Source: Hyphomicrobiales bacterium
GTDB taxonomy: Bacteria > Pseudomonadota > Alphaproteobacteria > Rhizobiales > Aestuariivirgaceae
NCBI GenBank assembly: GCA_016710435.1
Contig: JADJVV010000001.1
Coordinates: 1 to 64,000 of the forward strand
Length of the DNA stretch: 64,000 nt
Reading direction: 5' to 3'
Shown here: one piece after another, positions 36,001-42,714 of the stretch
How the letters are laid out: each line of letters starts with the position of its first letter
How positions within the stretch are numbered: the first letter of the stretch is position 1
Notes under the pieces: generated by a model
What the model saw: only the letters and a program-made list of their open reading frames with translations
Told to the model about the DNA's origin: nothing
Database searches by the model: none
Made by a program: the position numbers and the translations under genes

Positions 36001-38202
36001 CGCGCCATTGATGGCCGTGATCGCGAAGGGATCAGCCTCCGGGTCTGCATCCGCACCGTTGCCGTTGTTGGCAAAGAGATTGCCGGTCAGCAATGTTGCC
36101 GGATCACCGTAGATAACGTCGGCATGGGCAGCGGGCGGTTGGTTGATGCCGATGGTGGAGGCGCTGGCAAAGCCCTCAACTCCCAGTTCATTGGTGACGG
36201 CGAAATTGACCGTGCGGGCGGAGAGACTGCTGCTTGACGTGGTGAACCCGAGTGCATGCAGAGCCAGGTCGAACGTCGCCTCCGTCTGCGGCACGCCGAC
36301 CGCGCCGAGAACGATCTGGCTGCCGGTTTGTGAAACAATCTGCACGCCCACCGGCAAGGCACCCGCGTTGATGGTCAGGCTGTCGCCCGCCTGTGCGTTG
36401 CTGAGTGTGGCGCGCACCTGCTGGATGTCGCCCGTGACGTTGGCGATGTGGGCATCCGTATCCACGACGGGAATGGTGGCGCCGGAGCCCATGTTGTACG
36501 TGGCCTGATAGGCGCTGCCGGTCGCGCCCGAAGAGTTGTCGGCATCCAGGTCAATCGTCGCCTCGCTGGTGAACGAGACGAGGTAGCTCCAGGTCTGGAC
36601 TGTATTGACGGCGCCCAGCGTGAACTGCACGGCCACGCCGTTGTCCGTCGCGGCATTGGTGTTCCACGTATTGATGATGTCGCCACCGTTGTTCATGCCG
36701 GCCGCATAGAGATTGGTGCCGTCATAGGCTGCCGAGTACCAGTAATCGAACTCGCGCCCGCCCTGTGCTTCGGCAAAGCCCACGAAGCTGTCATTGGGGC
36801 CACCGGGGTCCTTGCGCACGGCCACGAGAGAGGGATTGCCCGTGGTGTTGTTGGTGGACGCAAGATTCTGCGGCAACGAGAAGGCCGGACCATTGTCGCC
36901 GCCTGCAAGGAAGGTATCGAGCGAGTGGTAGATCTTGATGGGCTGCGCGTTGCTGGGTGGCGGCGTGACGGTGACGTTCAGCGTCATGTAGCCGTTGGGA
37001 TAGACATATTCCGTGACGACATCGACCTTGTAGTCGCTCGCCGCTTCATAGGCGGTCGTGCCGCCCGCGTTGTAGTATAGCGACGTGGTCACGCGGTAGG
37101 GATTGGTTGCGGAACCCGCACCCGTGGATGTTTGCGACAATTCACGGAACGTGACGTCGCCCGCGATCTGACCCGGCGCGTTGGCCTCCGCGCCGCCTGA
37201 GGTGGTGCCCGGCCCCACCACAGTCGAACCCACGGCCATGTAGATGCCGTTGAAGATGTTGACCGACGTATCGGCAAGCGTCGCGTTATAGAGCTGATTC
37301 GCGCCGTGATAGGTGATCTGGTACTGGCCGTTGGTCATCACATGGATGCGCAGGCCATCCGAACCGTCGGCCAATGCGCCGCCCGCTGCATTGATCACCG
37401 ACTTCGTAAGGAGCCCGTCCCACCCAGGGGCGGCAAGGCTGGCCGTGTCAATGACGCCCACGGTTTCTTCGAGGTCCCAGTCACCGCCCTGCACGGCGGC
37501 GCCGGTGTCGTCGGACGATGCCGCAACATCTGCGCCCGTGAGAGCTGCCAGCAGGTTCACGGCTTCCACGCCCTGCTCACCTGCACCGAAGTCGCAACCA
37601 TAGATCATGATGTCAGCATCAGGAGACAGCGATGCCGCGATCACCGACAGCTCATCGGCATGTTCGCCGCTCATGGTCTCGGCGGTGAGTGTCGCTGATC
37701 CCAGCGTCAGGCTGCCGGCCGTGCCATGGGAAATGATGTGAACGGCAGCGATGTTGCTGCGCCCCGACAGGACCTGCGCCATCTGCGACAATCCATCCGC
37801 CTCGGCCGTGAGGAGATGCACCTCGGCATTGACGGGAAGTTCGGCGATGATCTGCCCATAGCCCTCCACCTGCGCGTCCACGAAGGCAATGGATACAGGC
37901 GGTGGCGGAAGATCAGGCGTGCCGGGACCGACGAGCGCGGCGATCAGCACATCGTCGTAGAGTGGCACCGGCTGGATATCATCGGTGTTCACCGAATCGG
38001 CCGCCTGGTCCAGCGTGTCCCCCAGGGCCGCGTCGAACAGGACGCGCGGTTCGAGGACCGTGAGACCAGCGAGCCGTGCCGGCCGGACCGGACGCGCGGG
38101 CTGATGACCTGCGGACCCGGCACCATCCGGCGCCATCGGAGCTTCGACCCGCCATAGCGCTGACGAGGTCAGCAAACGTCCCAGAAGTTTCCCGCCGTCC
38201 AT
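24091..38202 (-). CDS. Giant repetitive surface protein with two DUF4347 domains and VCBS/Ig-like repeats
   Basis: 4703 residues, predicted to be exported and probably cell-surface or extracellular. A LEPR-type motif (LEPRVLFDAAL, residue about 50) takes the place of a usual signal peptide. The first DUF4347 domain spans about 105-245 with HIISHG (157) and MIYGCDFG (201). Thrombospondin-3-like aspartate-rich calcium motifs follow (DADGDGVSNAVDIDDDNDG near 792, another near 984). A lectin- or PA14-like region lies near 1200-1330, then cadherin/VCBS-type repeats. A second DUF4347 domain at about 1610-1760 has LHVLSHG and LVYGCNFG. More VCBS and putative-Ig (INPATGVISGTPP) modules follow, including near-identical 232-residue units at 3200-4254, and a 240-residue unique C-terminus. 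No RTX nonapeptides are seen. The ATG at 38202 is preceded by AGAGGG. The gene heads the export operon. Confidence 0.9.
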   Translation of the reverse strand: MDGGKLLGRLLTSSALWRVEAPMAPDGAGSAGHQPARPVRPARLAGLTVLEPRVLFDAALGDTLDQAADSVNTDDIQPVPLYDDVLIAALVGPGTPDLPPPPVSIAFVDAQVEGYGQIIAELPVNAEVHLLTAEADGLSQMAQVLSGRSNIAAVHIISHGTAGSLTLGSATLTAETMSGEHADELSVIAASLSPDADIMIYGCDFGAGEQGVEAVNLLAALTGADVAASSDDTGAAVQGGDWDLEETVGVIDTASLAAPGWDGLLTKSVINAAGGALADGSDGLRIHVMTNGQYQITYHGANQLYNATLADTSVNIFNGIYMAVGSTVVGPGTTSGGAEANAPGQIAGDVTFRELSQTSTGAGSATNPYRVTTSLYYNAGGTTAYEAASDYKVDVVTEYVYPNGYMTLNVTVTPPPSNAQPIKIYHSLDTFLAGGDNGPAFSLPQNLASTNNTTGNPSLVAVRKDPGGPNDSFVGFAEAQGGREFDYWYSAAYDGTNLYAAGMNNGGDIINTWNTNAATDNGVAVQFTLGAVNTVQTWSYLVSFTSEATIDLDADNSSGATGSAYQATYNMGSGATIPVVDTDAHIANVTGDIQQVRATLSNAQAGDSLTINAGALPVGVQIVSQTGSQIVLGAVGVPQTEATFDLALHALGFTTSSSSLSARTVNFAVTNELGVEGFASASTIGINQPPAAHADVIYGDPATLLTGNLFANNGNGADADPEADPFAITAINGAAFTVGVPITLSHGTLTITNAATGAFTFLASNSSVADQPFTYTITDSDGGTSTATVNLNPDADGDGVSNAVDIDDDNDGILDTTEQIPFGPELVVNGSVSSTASWASTRPATAGLNTGVITEIGDTDGTGPLGTTIYNTTPIHIINGATYDFSFLAAQSSGNAILANAHWVLFDVATPAINQTIGPMMSTGGSGTATGTLLPFTWTPYNSSLTASLPTGDYRLALVWDVGGTGAARDILIDDVSLRQTNLVRDTDADGISDHLDIDSDNDGITDNVEAQATAGYLAPSGTDTDHDGLDNAYDATTSAGAGGSNGLSPVNTDGADTPDYIDSDSDNQGAADIVERGDGQATSITSTTDTDGDGLLDIFEGSDANDGFDVNDQNLNGAIFTLADSDNDTAATGAGAVPLTSDLDYRDNITPPNLPPVVDLDGALPLSNGTLPATPPDNAWQVALYGGHFGVPGSINPTSVAENGAPGVPTLHGVGYAPQGSITFNDPNIPITDNPRDSLIASGFSYAANPVNGDYTPGNGVWAMVMSRTLTQDATIVVGAPGQYFDDHAELFINGVKVDTIIGWYPSLPASEVISYAASAGDVVEIRLTNVNGLGGFNVSLNTAEQPNDLDYSATFTEGGTPVAVTLQTRAIVADAENAITSLSIAAAGIMNGAAEHVTIAGQDFDLATTASHAVTVGGTALAISYDAATQAFTVQNAAGASLPMELADLDAMLRSITYENTSEGATAGDRTLTFTVTDAGGLTSAPAVSTITVIPVNDGPVAVADSIVTLEDSFAVIDVTANDVDLDGDVLTVTEINGQAISIGGPAVAVAHGGVTLDAAGRVVFTPSMDYFGTTTFACTIDDGHGGTATAGVIADVQPVNDAPVAIINQIGTGDLIVVDSAVPDAAGLIAALPPDATVIVIPTGVDGVEYLAQALTAFSDIPALHVLSHGDTGALHLGTSRLDVASISSTYQDLLARIGTHMSAAGDILVYGCNFGQNDAAVAAMAAATQADIAASTDNTGGAAGDNWLLEKVSGAVESTAIAAPAWGGELTLKNTGAWTVAGNTATESSTGITTTITFAPVSGNAAFNTISAQTFNTINAFNAASVQGAASLGFVFVWDNTPEGPVSAASTDAGTGTVTITFSKPVTDPIINIDRVGGLGGSSTNSSLWTVTTPGATLSKVSGSSSLNVTATQFNRTVGGTSVNTESSLTDGTGTAAGSIRVNGTYSTLTFSLTGTGVEGAGSDGVEIGLTLNVNQTPSASATTYTTAEDTPKALTGVSFGDVDAAAGNVTVTLSVLHGTLDINTSVGGGVTAGQVTGDNSGTITITAPLSAINATLANASGLLYTPTLNYTGSDTLTAAINDNGNTGAGGPLSAATTAPIVITPVNDAPIDGNEAATVTEDQTLTVAALSGLLANTTDVDGGTASVTQFVISGTTHPVSSGSPGVAVLPEGTLTIRADGSYTFAPASNYAGALPLVTYMVADGAGGTATSTLTLSMQAVNDPPLIDLDGNNSSGATNADYVATYIENAPGIAIADGADLIISDVDNAIVEMTVTLTDGKVGDTFNFPSSLPGGVTASIVPAATLTTAGPLTVTFTGSPTTTAADWQAILASVTLLPSTNNVNNPDPADRHITVQVSDDSSATSNIAASTIHVVPQNDPPTLDLDDDNSGGINAGNVLVQYTENAAATPLNSIIVTSDLDDTNYESATVVHTNPQPGDQISVNGVIVSDGSSGTVAGIAYIVTTNISGQLVISFSGTATLANYKTALESVSFANSSDNPATVQRDITFQVNDGLDNSPLRHAYVNVTAVNDPPVGSPIPQQAGADAAALTPLDAASYFTDPDNATLTYSLAPGAPAWLSINPATGVISGTPPHDASTTTNGSTPGVWDVTVIASDGGTPNLSGSVALSYAITNPSPVAQDDEFSVTEGTVLPAQNVFAANGSGLDADPDGDTFSVSAVGGLAGQVGTPTAGSAGGLFTIASDGTVTFTESGQFEDLATGETRDTTITYEITDSDGGTSTATVTITVTGTNDQPTVTAALANVAGADAGVVAGIDVSGTFSDADSSDVLAYSATGLPAGLSIDPATGIISGTIAPSASQNGNTGAPDAGVYAVVVTASDGHGGIISDNFTYTISNPPPVAQDDTFSGDENTVATGGNVLASNGSGPDSDPDGDALHVGDVDGSPADVGVPVAGSSGGFFTIASDGSLTFDPNGDFESLAAGESVTTSVSYQVSDNEGGISTATVTYTVTGVNDAPMPLNPLDPGTPPADPNAFIPQQAGNDGAAATPLDVSLYAHDPDASDTLTFSLNPAELPPGLTFDGTTVTGTYDAAASQGGPAGDGVYPVTLTVSDGHGGSFMTVIVFTVGNPPPVAQDDAVSAGEDTSFTGSVFANNGSGVDSDPDSDAFTVTAVGGNAVGVGTAVPGTGGGLFTVAANGDFTFDPGTDFNGLDIGETAQSTVTYTITDAEGATSTATVTVSIVGANDTPVVIDPSNPGTPDNPAPAADPLNIIPDVAATDGATPAPVDVGSFLADPDGEPLSFTATGLPPGMVIDPATGIISGTLPADASQAGPYTVTVTATDPDGASVQTTVTYTVSNLPPLAVDDTASVGEDSANVSGNVITGAGADADTAPDADPLTVAAAVQGASPVTIGTPFTTSGGGVLTLNADGSYSFVPGTAYNGLDAGETATETITYTIDDGNGGTATATLVITVAGANDTPVVIDPSNPGTPDNPVPAADPLNIIPDVAATDGATPAPVDVGSFLADPDGEPLSFTATGLPPGMVIDPATGIISGTLPADASQAGPYTVTVTATDPDGASVQTTVTYTVSNLPPLAVDDTASVGEDSANVSGNVITGAGADADTAPDADPLTVAAAVQGASPVTIGTPFTTAGGGVLTLNADGSYSFVPGTAYNGLDAGETATETITYTIDDGNGGTATATLVITVAGANDTPVVIDPSNPGTPDNPVPAADPLNIIPDVAATDGATPAPVDVGSFLADPDGEPLSFTATGLPPGMVIDPATGIISGTLPADASQAGPYTVTVTATDPDGASVQTTVTYTVSNLPPLAVDDTASVGEDSANVSGNVITGAGADADTAPDADPLTVAAAVQGASPVTIGTPFTTAGGGVLTLNADGSYSFVPGTAYNGLDAGETATETITYTIDDGNGGTATATLVITVAGANDTPVVIDPSNPGTPDNPVPAADPLNIIPDVAATDGATPAPVDVGSFLADPDGEPLSFTATGLPPGMVIDPATGIISGTLPADASQAGPYTVTVTATDPDGASVQTTVTYTVSNLPPLAVDDTASVGEDSANVSGNVITGAGADADTAPDADPLTVAAAVQGASPVTIGTPFTTAGGGVLTLNADGSYSFVPGTAYNGLDAGETATETITYTIDDGNGGTATATLVITVAGANDTPVVIDPSNPGTPDNPVPAADPLNIIPDVAATDGATPAPVDVGSFLADPDGEPLSFTATGLPPGMVIDPATGIISGTLPADASQAGPYTVTVTATDPDGASVQTTVTYTVSNLPPLAVDDSSTNTEDTPQSGNVLTDPATGDADTGPDSDPLFVTMLNGQPVGAVTPATIVLTHGTLVMQANGTWSFQPNSTANTLAVGEVVIETVTYTVSDGNGGTDTATLDIEITGVNDAPVTLAPAADQAANEGDSVTTPVAQLFGDPDSSDTLTFSATGLPAGLVIDPATGVISGTVALGASADGPYTVTITADDGHGGTASLTFAWEVIMPAAPMPGPSPSPEQLPPIDAGRTAPADIVISEMVNDLGDLHGTPDLGHDVILNAVEGLASLNSAADLGRGDDIIGRLVEWAQRQGRRASWMHQLLDDLAVHPYIGDSISLALSLADHPMLTVKTLIKNDALFVGIDKLDHGVTVTGITGPHGEALPDTVAVIDSQTLVVNIRPDRQPLQLMIHASDGTGRSLRWPIMVNPTSSEAEPDAGSGDHISALIEDMRMQIARIARHEGPPVEMALAAE
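25441..28597 (-). repeat. Tandem array of 696-bp coding repeats in the giant gene
   Basis: The same sequence recurs at exactly 696-base steps (markers at 25441, 26137, 26833, 27529 and 28225), giving about four and a half units. Each unit encodes 232 residues: one putative-Ig module and one VCBS/cadherin-like module. Copies differ at only a few bases, for example around 26436, 28065 and 28120. Such identity implies recent duplication or gene conversion, and the true copy number could be wrong in a short-read assembly. Confidence 0.95.
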
Positions 38203-38224
38203 GACACCCTCTTTGGTTGCATGC

Positions 38225-38253
38225 AAATCACATACACAACTAATACGTGATTT
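38225..38253. promoter_or_regulatory. Inverted repeat upstream of the giant gene
   Basis: AAATCAC and GTGATTT, separated by 15 bases, lie 23-51 bases before the start codon of the giant gene in an AT-rich stretch unlike its surroundings. It could be an operator or part of the 5' leader. No known regulator matches with confidence. Confidence 0.35.
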
Positions 38254-38334
38254 GTTAAGCAAATTCTAACGAGGGTTGAAGAGAACCTTACGGGCGACCA
38301 GAAAATATACTATAAGTTGCAGAAAAGGCGGTTC

Positions 38335-39687
38335 TTAGCCCTGAATTGCAGCTTCTGCTGCGGCCGCAGCCTGGAACAGGGCAGCGTCGTGGCCATTCGG
38401 CAGGGCCATCATCAATCCGGTCGGAGCACCACCTTCAGGTTGCATCGGCAAGCTGATGGCGCAGGCATCCAGGGTGTTGAACACATAAGTGTTGCGCAGG
38501 CACAGGCCGTTCAGCCTGCGATAATCGCTCTCATCCGCAAGCGCAGCGATGGGGGGCGGGATGATCGCCACTGTCGGACAAATGATGGCGTCATAGCCTT
38601 GGGCGATGGCCGCGAAGCGGGCAATCACCTCTGCGCGGCGAGCCCTGATCCGGGCGAGATCTTCAGCCGTGATTTTCTCTCCGAAGCGGATGCGACTCAC
38701 CACGCGCGGGTCATATTCAGCCTCATGTGCGGCAATGATGGGGGCATGGTGCGCCCAGGCTTCCGCCCCAGCGATGCCGCCGTTGGCAAGAAACTGGGGC
38801 ATCTCCTGGATTTCGGGGAATGAAACATTCTCGATCCGGTACCCTGCCGCTTCGAGCCGTTTCACCGCCGCCGCGAAATCGCGGGCCACCGTGTCATCCA
38901 GCCCGTCCAGCACATAATCGGTGAGGACGCCAAGGCGCATCGTCCGCCGCACTTCACCGGGAGCCGGTGCTGTTGTGCCGGACAGGAGCGCGTCGACAGC
39001 AACACAACACGCCACCGAATTGGCGATGGGGCCAACCGAATCCAGCGTCAGTGACAAGGGATAGACCCCGCGCTTGCTCACCCGCTGCGCCGAGGATTTG
39101 AATCCGACCACGCCATTGAACGCTGCAGGAATGCGGCATGAGCCGCCGGTGTCTGAGCCCAGAGCAACGGGGCACATGCCTTCCGCAACTGCGACGCCAG
39201 AGCCCGATGAAGAGCCGCCGGGAATACGCTTGTCCAACCGTCCGTACACGGACAATGGCGTGCCGTAGTGCGGATTGATGCCGACGCCAGAGTAAGCGAA
39301 CTCCGTCATGTTGGTACGGCCGAGGATCACCATGCCCGCCTGCCGCACAGCCGCCACCGCATCGCTGTCGCGGTCGGCGGGTTTCCCGGCGGCAAGAAGG
39401 CGCGATCCCGCCGTCGTCACTTCGCCGGCGACATCGAAAAGATCCTTGATGCCGATGGGAATGCCGGCCAGCGGCGATGGCGCCCGCCCTGCCCTCCGCA
39501 AGGCATCCTGCTCGTCCGCCTGATGCATCACCCGCACCGGATCAACATGAATGAAGGCCCGGGCTCCTTCGCCATTTGGATTGGCGATGCGCGCCAGCGA
39601 CTCCTCGGCAAGACCGCGTGCGGTGACCTTGCCGTCCGCCAGGCTGCGGGAAATTTCGGCGAGCGTCGCGTGGCGTTTGCGTGTCAT
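38335..39687 (-). CDS. Amidase signature family hydrolase
   Basis: 450-residue amidase-signature enzyme. The Ser-cisSer-Lys triad is visible: lysine in GIPIGIKDLFDV near residue 80, and the serine-rich motif GGSSSGSGVAVAEG leading to GSDTGGSCRIPAAFNG near residue 180. The closing region has LPMQPEGGAPTGLMM. It resembles GatA and allophanate- or aspartyl-tRNA-type amidases, but no gatB or gatC is next to it, so it is more likely a stand-alone amide hydrolase of unknown substrate. Its ATG at 39687 overlaps the stop of cckA (ATGA), so the two are translationally coupled. Confidence 0.85.
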   Translation of the reverse strand: MTRKRHATLAEISRSLADGKVTARGLAEESLARIANPNGEGARAFIHVDPVRVMHQADEQDALRRAGRAPSPLAGIPIGIKDLFDVAGEVTTAGSRLLAAGKPADRDSDAVAAVRQAGMVILGRTNMTEFAYSGVGINPHYGTPLSVYGRLDKRIPGGSSSGSGVAVAEGMCPVALGSDTGGSCRIPAAFNGVVGFKSSAQRVSKRGVYPLSLTLDSVGPIANSVACCVAVDALLSGTTAPAPGEVRRTMRLGVLTDYVLDGLDDTVARDFAAAVKRLEAAGYRIENVSFPEIQEMPQFLANGGIAGAEAWAHHAPIIAAHEAEYDPRVVSRIRFGEKITAEDLARIRARRAEVIARFAAIAQGYDAIICPTVAIIPPPIAALADESDYRRLNGLCLRNTYVFNTLDACAISLPMQPEGGAPTGLMMALPNGHDAALFQAAAAAEAAIQG

Positions 39688-42170
39688 CCCATCACCTCTT
39701 TCACCTTCTCAACCAGTTGCTTCAGCGTGAACGGCTTCTGGATGAAGGCGAAGTCATCCGGATTTTCGAGATTGCGCTCAAACGCGTCCTCTGCATAGCC
39801 CGACATGAAGATGAAGCGGCTGGTGACGCCGCGCTTGCGGATTTCGGAGAGCATTGTCGGCCCGTCCATCTCCGGCATGACAACGTCAGAGAGGATGACT
39901 TCGAAACCTTCCTTGTCGTCCTCAATCACCTCAAGGCCGCGCTCGCCCGAATCGGCTTCCACCACGGTGTAGCCGCGAGAGGCGAGGGCACGCACCGCAA
40001 AGGCGCGGACGGAATCTTCGTCCTCCACGACAAGGATGCGCCCGCGGCCGGTGAGGTCGGCGCGCGGTGCTTCGACCTTTTCGGCGGCGGGCACAGGTTG
40101 TTCGGACACCTGCGGATAGTGGCGCGGGAGATAGATGGTGAAGGTTGTGCCCTTGCCGATTTCGCTGTCGCAGTAGATGAAACCACCCGTCTGCTTGACG
40201 ATGCCGTAGACCATGGAGAGGCCGAGCCCCGTGCCCTTGCCCACGTCCTTGGTGGAGAAGAAGGGCTCCCAGATTTTCTCCAGGATGTCCTTGGGGATTC
40301 CCGTGCCCGTGTCGGCCACTTCGCACACCACATATTCCGCCTCGGGCAACTTGTGCCGGCCGCCCTGCGACTGTTCCTTCGACACATTATATGTCTTAAC
40401 CGACAGGCGCCCCCCGTTCGGCATGGCATCGCGCGCATTGACCGCGAGGTTGATGACCACCTGTTCGAACTGGTTGAAGTCCACCAGCACGTAGCCCAGG
40501 TCGCGCCCGTGATTGATGTCGAAGCCGATCCTCTCACCCAGCACGCGCCCCAGGAGGTTGCCGAGGTCCGACATGGCTTCGCTGAGCAGCGTGACGCGCG
40601 GCTGCAGCGTCTGCTTGCGCGAGAAGGCCAGCAACTGGCGCACGAGATTGGCTGCGCGGTTGGCATTCTGCTTGATGTTCATGATGTCGGCGAAGGCCGC
40701 ATCGGTGGGACGCATCTTCGTGAGCAGCAAGTCGGCAAAGCCGATGATCGGCGTCAGCACATTGTTGAAGTCGTGCGCGATTCCAGACGCCAGTTGGCCC
40801 ACGGCCTGCATCTTCTGACTCTGCGCAAGCTGCACTTCGAGCGCCCGCGCCTCCGTGCGGTCCAGCGCAAAGGCGGCAACGGAATCACCGACGTCGCAGA
40901 GCGAAAGCTGAACGGCGCGCGGCGGCTGGTTGTTCAGCATGACCTCGCAGCCCGCCGCCTTGCCCGGACGGGCCAGTGCATCCTTGAGCGCCGCGGCGAG
41001 TGCCGGGCGATCCATCTCGCGCACCGCATTGCTCACGGCGCCGTGGAGTTTCAGTTCCGCAGAGAGCGCGAGGAACGGCGAGTTGGCGCGGCGCAACTCG
41101 CCCGTCTTGGTGAACACGGCAACGCCGATGGGCGACGCCGTGGCCAGCAGATCGAACCAGTTGCCGCCAGTCTCCACCACGGCTGACTCCGGCTTCTGCA
41201 TCACCATGGCGCGTGACGGCAGCGGCCTCCCCTCTCCATCGAAATCACTGCGGAAAATGATGTCCACGGACAGCGTGCTGTTGCCCTTCGGCAGGGAAGC
41301 GATGAAGCGGTCCACATGCGAGACATTCGCCCCGCCCTGTACCGATGTCATGTGCCGCGCGGCATCCTCGCCCACGAGGCGCGCCAGCGGCATCTTCTCG
41401 TTTTCGGCGGCTGCAAGATCAAGGTTCAGCCACTCCGCCAGCGTGGCGTTGATGTAGTCGACGCGGCCATCCGGCAGGAGCGAAAAGAATCCCGCGGGCG
41501 CGTGATCGAGATAGGTGATGATGTATTGCAGGCGGGCAAAGGCGGTCTCCTGCCCATGGCGGTCCGCCGTGATGTCGGTCATCCGCCACAACACGCGGCC
41601 ATCGCCCTGCGGCAGCGGCGACACGGACAGTCTGATCCAGCGCGCGCCCTCCGGAGATGCTCCGGGCACGGATGAATTGGCCGGAAGCCGCACATCGCGC
41701 GACATTGCCCGTGCCGAGGCGGCCGCCTGCGCGAGCTGATAGATGGGTTCGGCAAAATCGGGATAGCCCGCGAACAACACGTCCATGCCGGCGAGACGCG
41801 CTTGCCCTGCCTTCGCGGCCAATGCGACGAAGGCCGTATTGGCATGCAGCAGCCGCCCCTTGCTGTCCGCCACCACCATGGCGTCGCCTGTTGCATCCGC
41901 CATCGCCTGCACAAGGTCGGTGGGGCCCGCCGTCGTGCGGTTCAGGATCTTGCCACCCACCACGCCGAGGAGCGCCATGGCGGCGAGTGCCACAACGCCC
42001 GGCAGCAGGAGCTGCTGGGCCTCTCCGCCCCGTTGCGCGAGGTAGATGAAGACCGAAGCCACTGCGAGTGCGCCAAGGGTGAGGAGGGCAACAGCCGGAA
42101 GCCGGCGGCCCGCGCCACCGCCCGCGGGCGTGGGCGCCCGTGAATCGTCTCGTTCAGTCATCAACCCCAT
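39684..42170 (-). CDS. cckA: Hybrid histidine kinase CckA
   Basis: Cell-cycle hybrid kinase that feeds the CtrA phosphorelay in alphaproteobacteria. 828 residues: two N-terminal membrane segments (VALLTLGALAVASVFIYLA, LLLPGVVALAAMALLGVVG), PAS domains at about 90-330, the H-box ASGIAHDFNNVLTPIIGF near 475, N-box VINLAVNARDAMPNGG, G1 ADTGTGIP, the G2 region GTGLGLSMVYGIVKQTGG, and a C-terminal receiver (ILVVEDEDSVR, SDVVMPEMDG, FIQKPFT). A second start at 42161 (MTERDDS) is possible. It is divergent from the fliO-like gene, a pairing often seen in Hyphomicrobiales. Confidence 0.93.
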   Translation of the reverse strand: MGLMTERDDSRAPTPAGGGAGRRLPAVALLTLGALAVASVFIYLAQRGGEAQQLLLPGVVALAAMALLGVVGGKILNRTTAGPTDLVQAMADATGDAMVVADSKGRLLHANTAFVALAAKAGQARLAGMDVLFAGYPDFAEPIYQLAQAAASARAMSRDVRLPANSSVPGASPEGARWIRLSVSPLPQGDGRVLWRMTDITADRHGQETAFARLQYIITYLDHAPAGFFSLLPDGRVDYINATLAEWLNLDLAAAENEKMPLARLVGEDAARHMTSVQGGANVSHVDRFIASLPKGNSTLSVDIIFRSDFDGEGRPLPSRAMVMQKPESAVVETGGNWFDLLATASPIGVAVFTKTGELRRANSPFLALSAELKLHGAVSNAVREMDRPALAAALKDALARPGKAAGCEVMLNNQPPRAVQLSLCDVGDSVAAFALDRTEARALEVQLAQSQKMQAVGQLASGIAHDFNNVLTPIIGFADLLLTKMRPTDAAFADIMNIKQNANRAANLVRQLLAFSRKQTLQPRVTLLSEAMSDLGNLLGRVLGERIGFDINHGRDLGYVLVDFNQFEQVVINLAVNARDAMPNGGRLSVKTYNVSKEQSQGGRHKLPEAEYVVCEVADTGTGIPKDILEKIWEPFFSTKDVGKGTGLGLSMVYGIVKQTGGFIYCDSEIGKGTTFTIYLPRHYPQVSEQPVPAAEKVEAPRADLTGRGRILVVEDEDSVRAFAVRALASRGYTVVEADSGERGLEVIEDDKEGFEVILSDVVMPEMDGPTMLSEIRKRGVTSRFIFMSGYAEDAFERNLENPDDFAFIQKPFTLKQLVEKVKEVMG

Positions 42171-42312
42171 CCCGAATCAAGAGCAGTATAGGCATTCGGC
42201 CCGGCCAGTGAATCGGCAAACGCGCCCGCGGGCGGGAGGGCCAACATGGTCAGTGATTCCTTAACCGGAATGGGCTAATCTATGTGACCCGAGTGGATGT
42301 GAGGACCGAGTC

Positions 42313-42702
42313 ATGGAGTTTCTGCAACCCTACTACACCGTCATTGCCCTGATCCTGATCGCCCTCGTGGTTCTGGTGGGCGCGGCGATGATCATCCGCT
42401 CCTTCAACGGCCGGGTTCGCGGCCGCCGCGGTTCCCGCCTCGGCATCGCTGAATACTATGAACTGGACAAGACGAGGCGCCTCGTCCTCATCCGCCGCGA
42501 CGATGTCGAGCATCTGATGCTCGTGGGCGGCAACCAGGATGTCGTGATCGAGAGCAACATCCCGACCGCTTCGATGAACCAGCCGCAGATTCCCCCGCCG
42601 CCGGAGCAGCAGATGCGCCAGGCCCCGCGGCCTGCCGTCTTCGGTGCGACGCGCCCGCCACTTCGCCCCGTGGCACCTTCGTTCCAGGACCCCAACGGCT
42701 GA
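42313..42702 (+). CDS. FliO/MopB-like membrane protein
   Basis: 129 residues. One N-terminal membrane helix (YTVIALILIALVVLVGAAMII) is followed by a FliO-type cytoplasmic domain with LGIAEYYELDKTRRLVLIRR and VEHLMLVGGNQDVVIES, and a proline-rich tail. FliO assists assembly of the flagellar export gate, but no other flagellar gene is in the window, and FliO-domain proteins next to cckA are common in this group without proven flagellar role. A GAGGA element precedes the ATG. It is convergent with the solute-binding-like gene. Confidence 0.75.
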   Translation: MEFLQPYYTVIALILIALVVLVGAAMIIRSFNGRVRGRRGSRLGIAEYYELDKTRRLVLIRRDDVEHLMLVGGNQDVVIESNIPTASMNQPQIPPPPEQQMRQAPRPAVFGATRPPLRPVAPSFQDPNG

Positions 42703-42714
42703 GGCCCCGCGCAC

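Noticed and set aside
24091..38202. RTX toxin or RTX adhesin
   Set aside because: No GGxGxDxUx nonapeptide series was seen, and the C-terminus is not RTX-like; VCBS and putative-Ig modules dominate.
38335..39687. GatA subunit of the tRNA amidotransferase
   Set aside because: The amidase signature alone does not separate GatA from other amidases; gatC and gatB are absent and coupling is to cckA.
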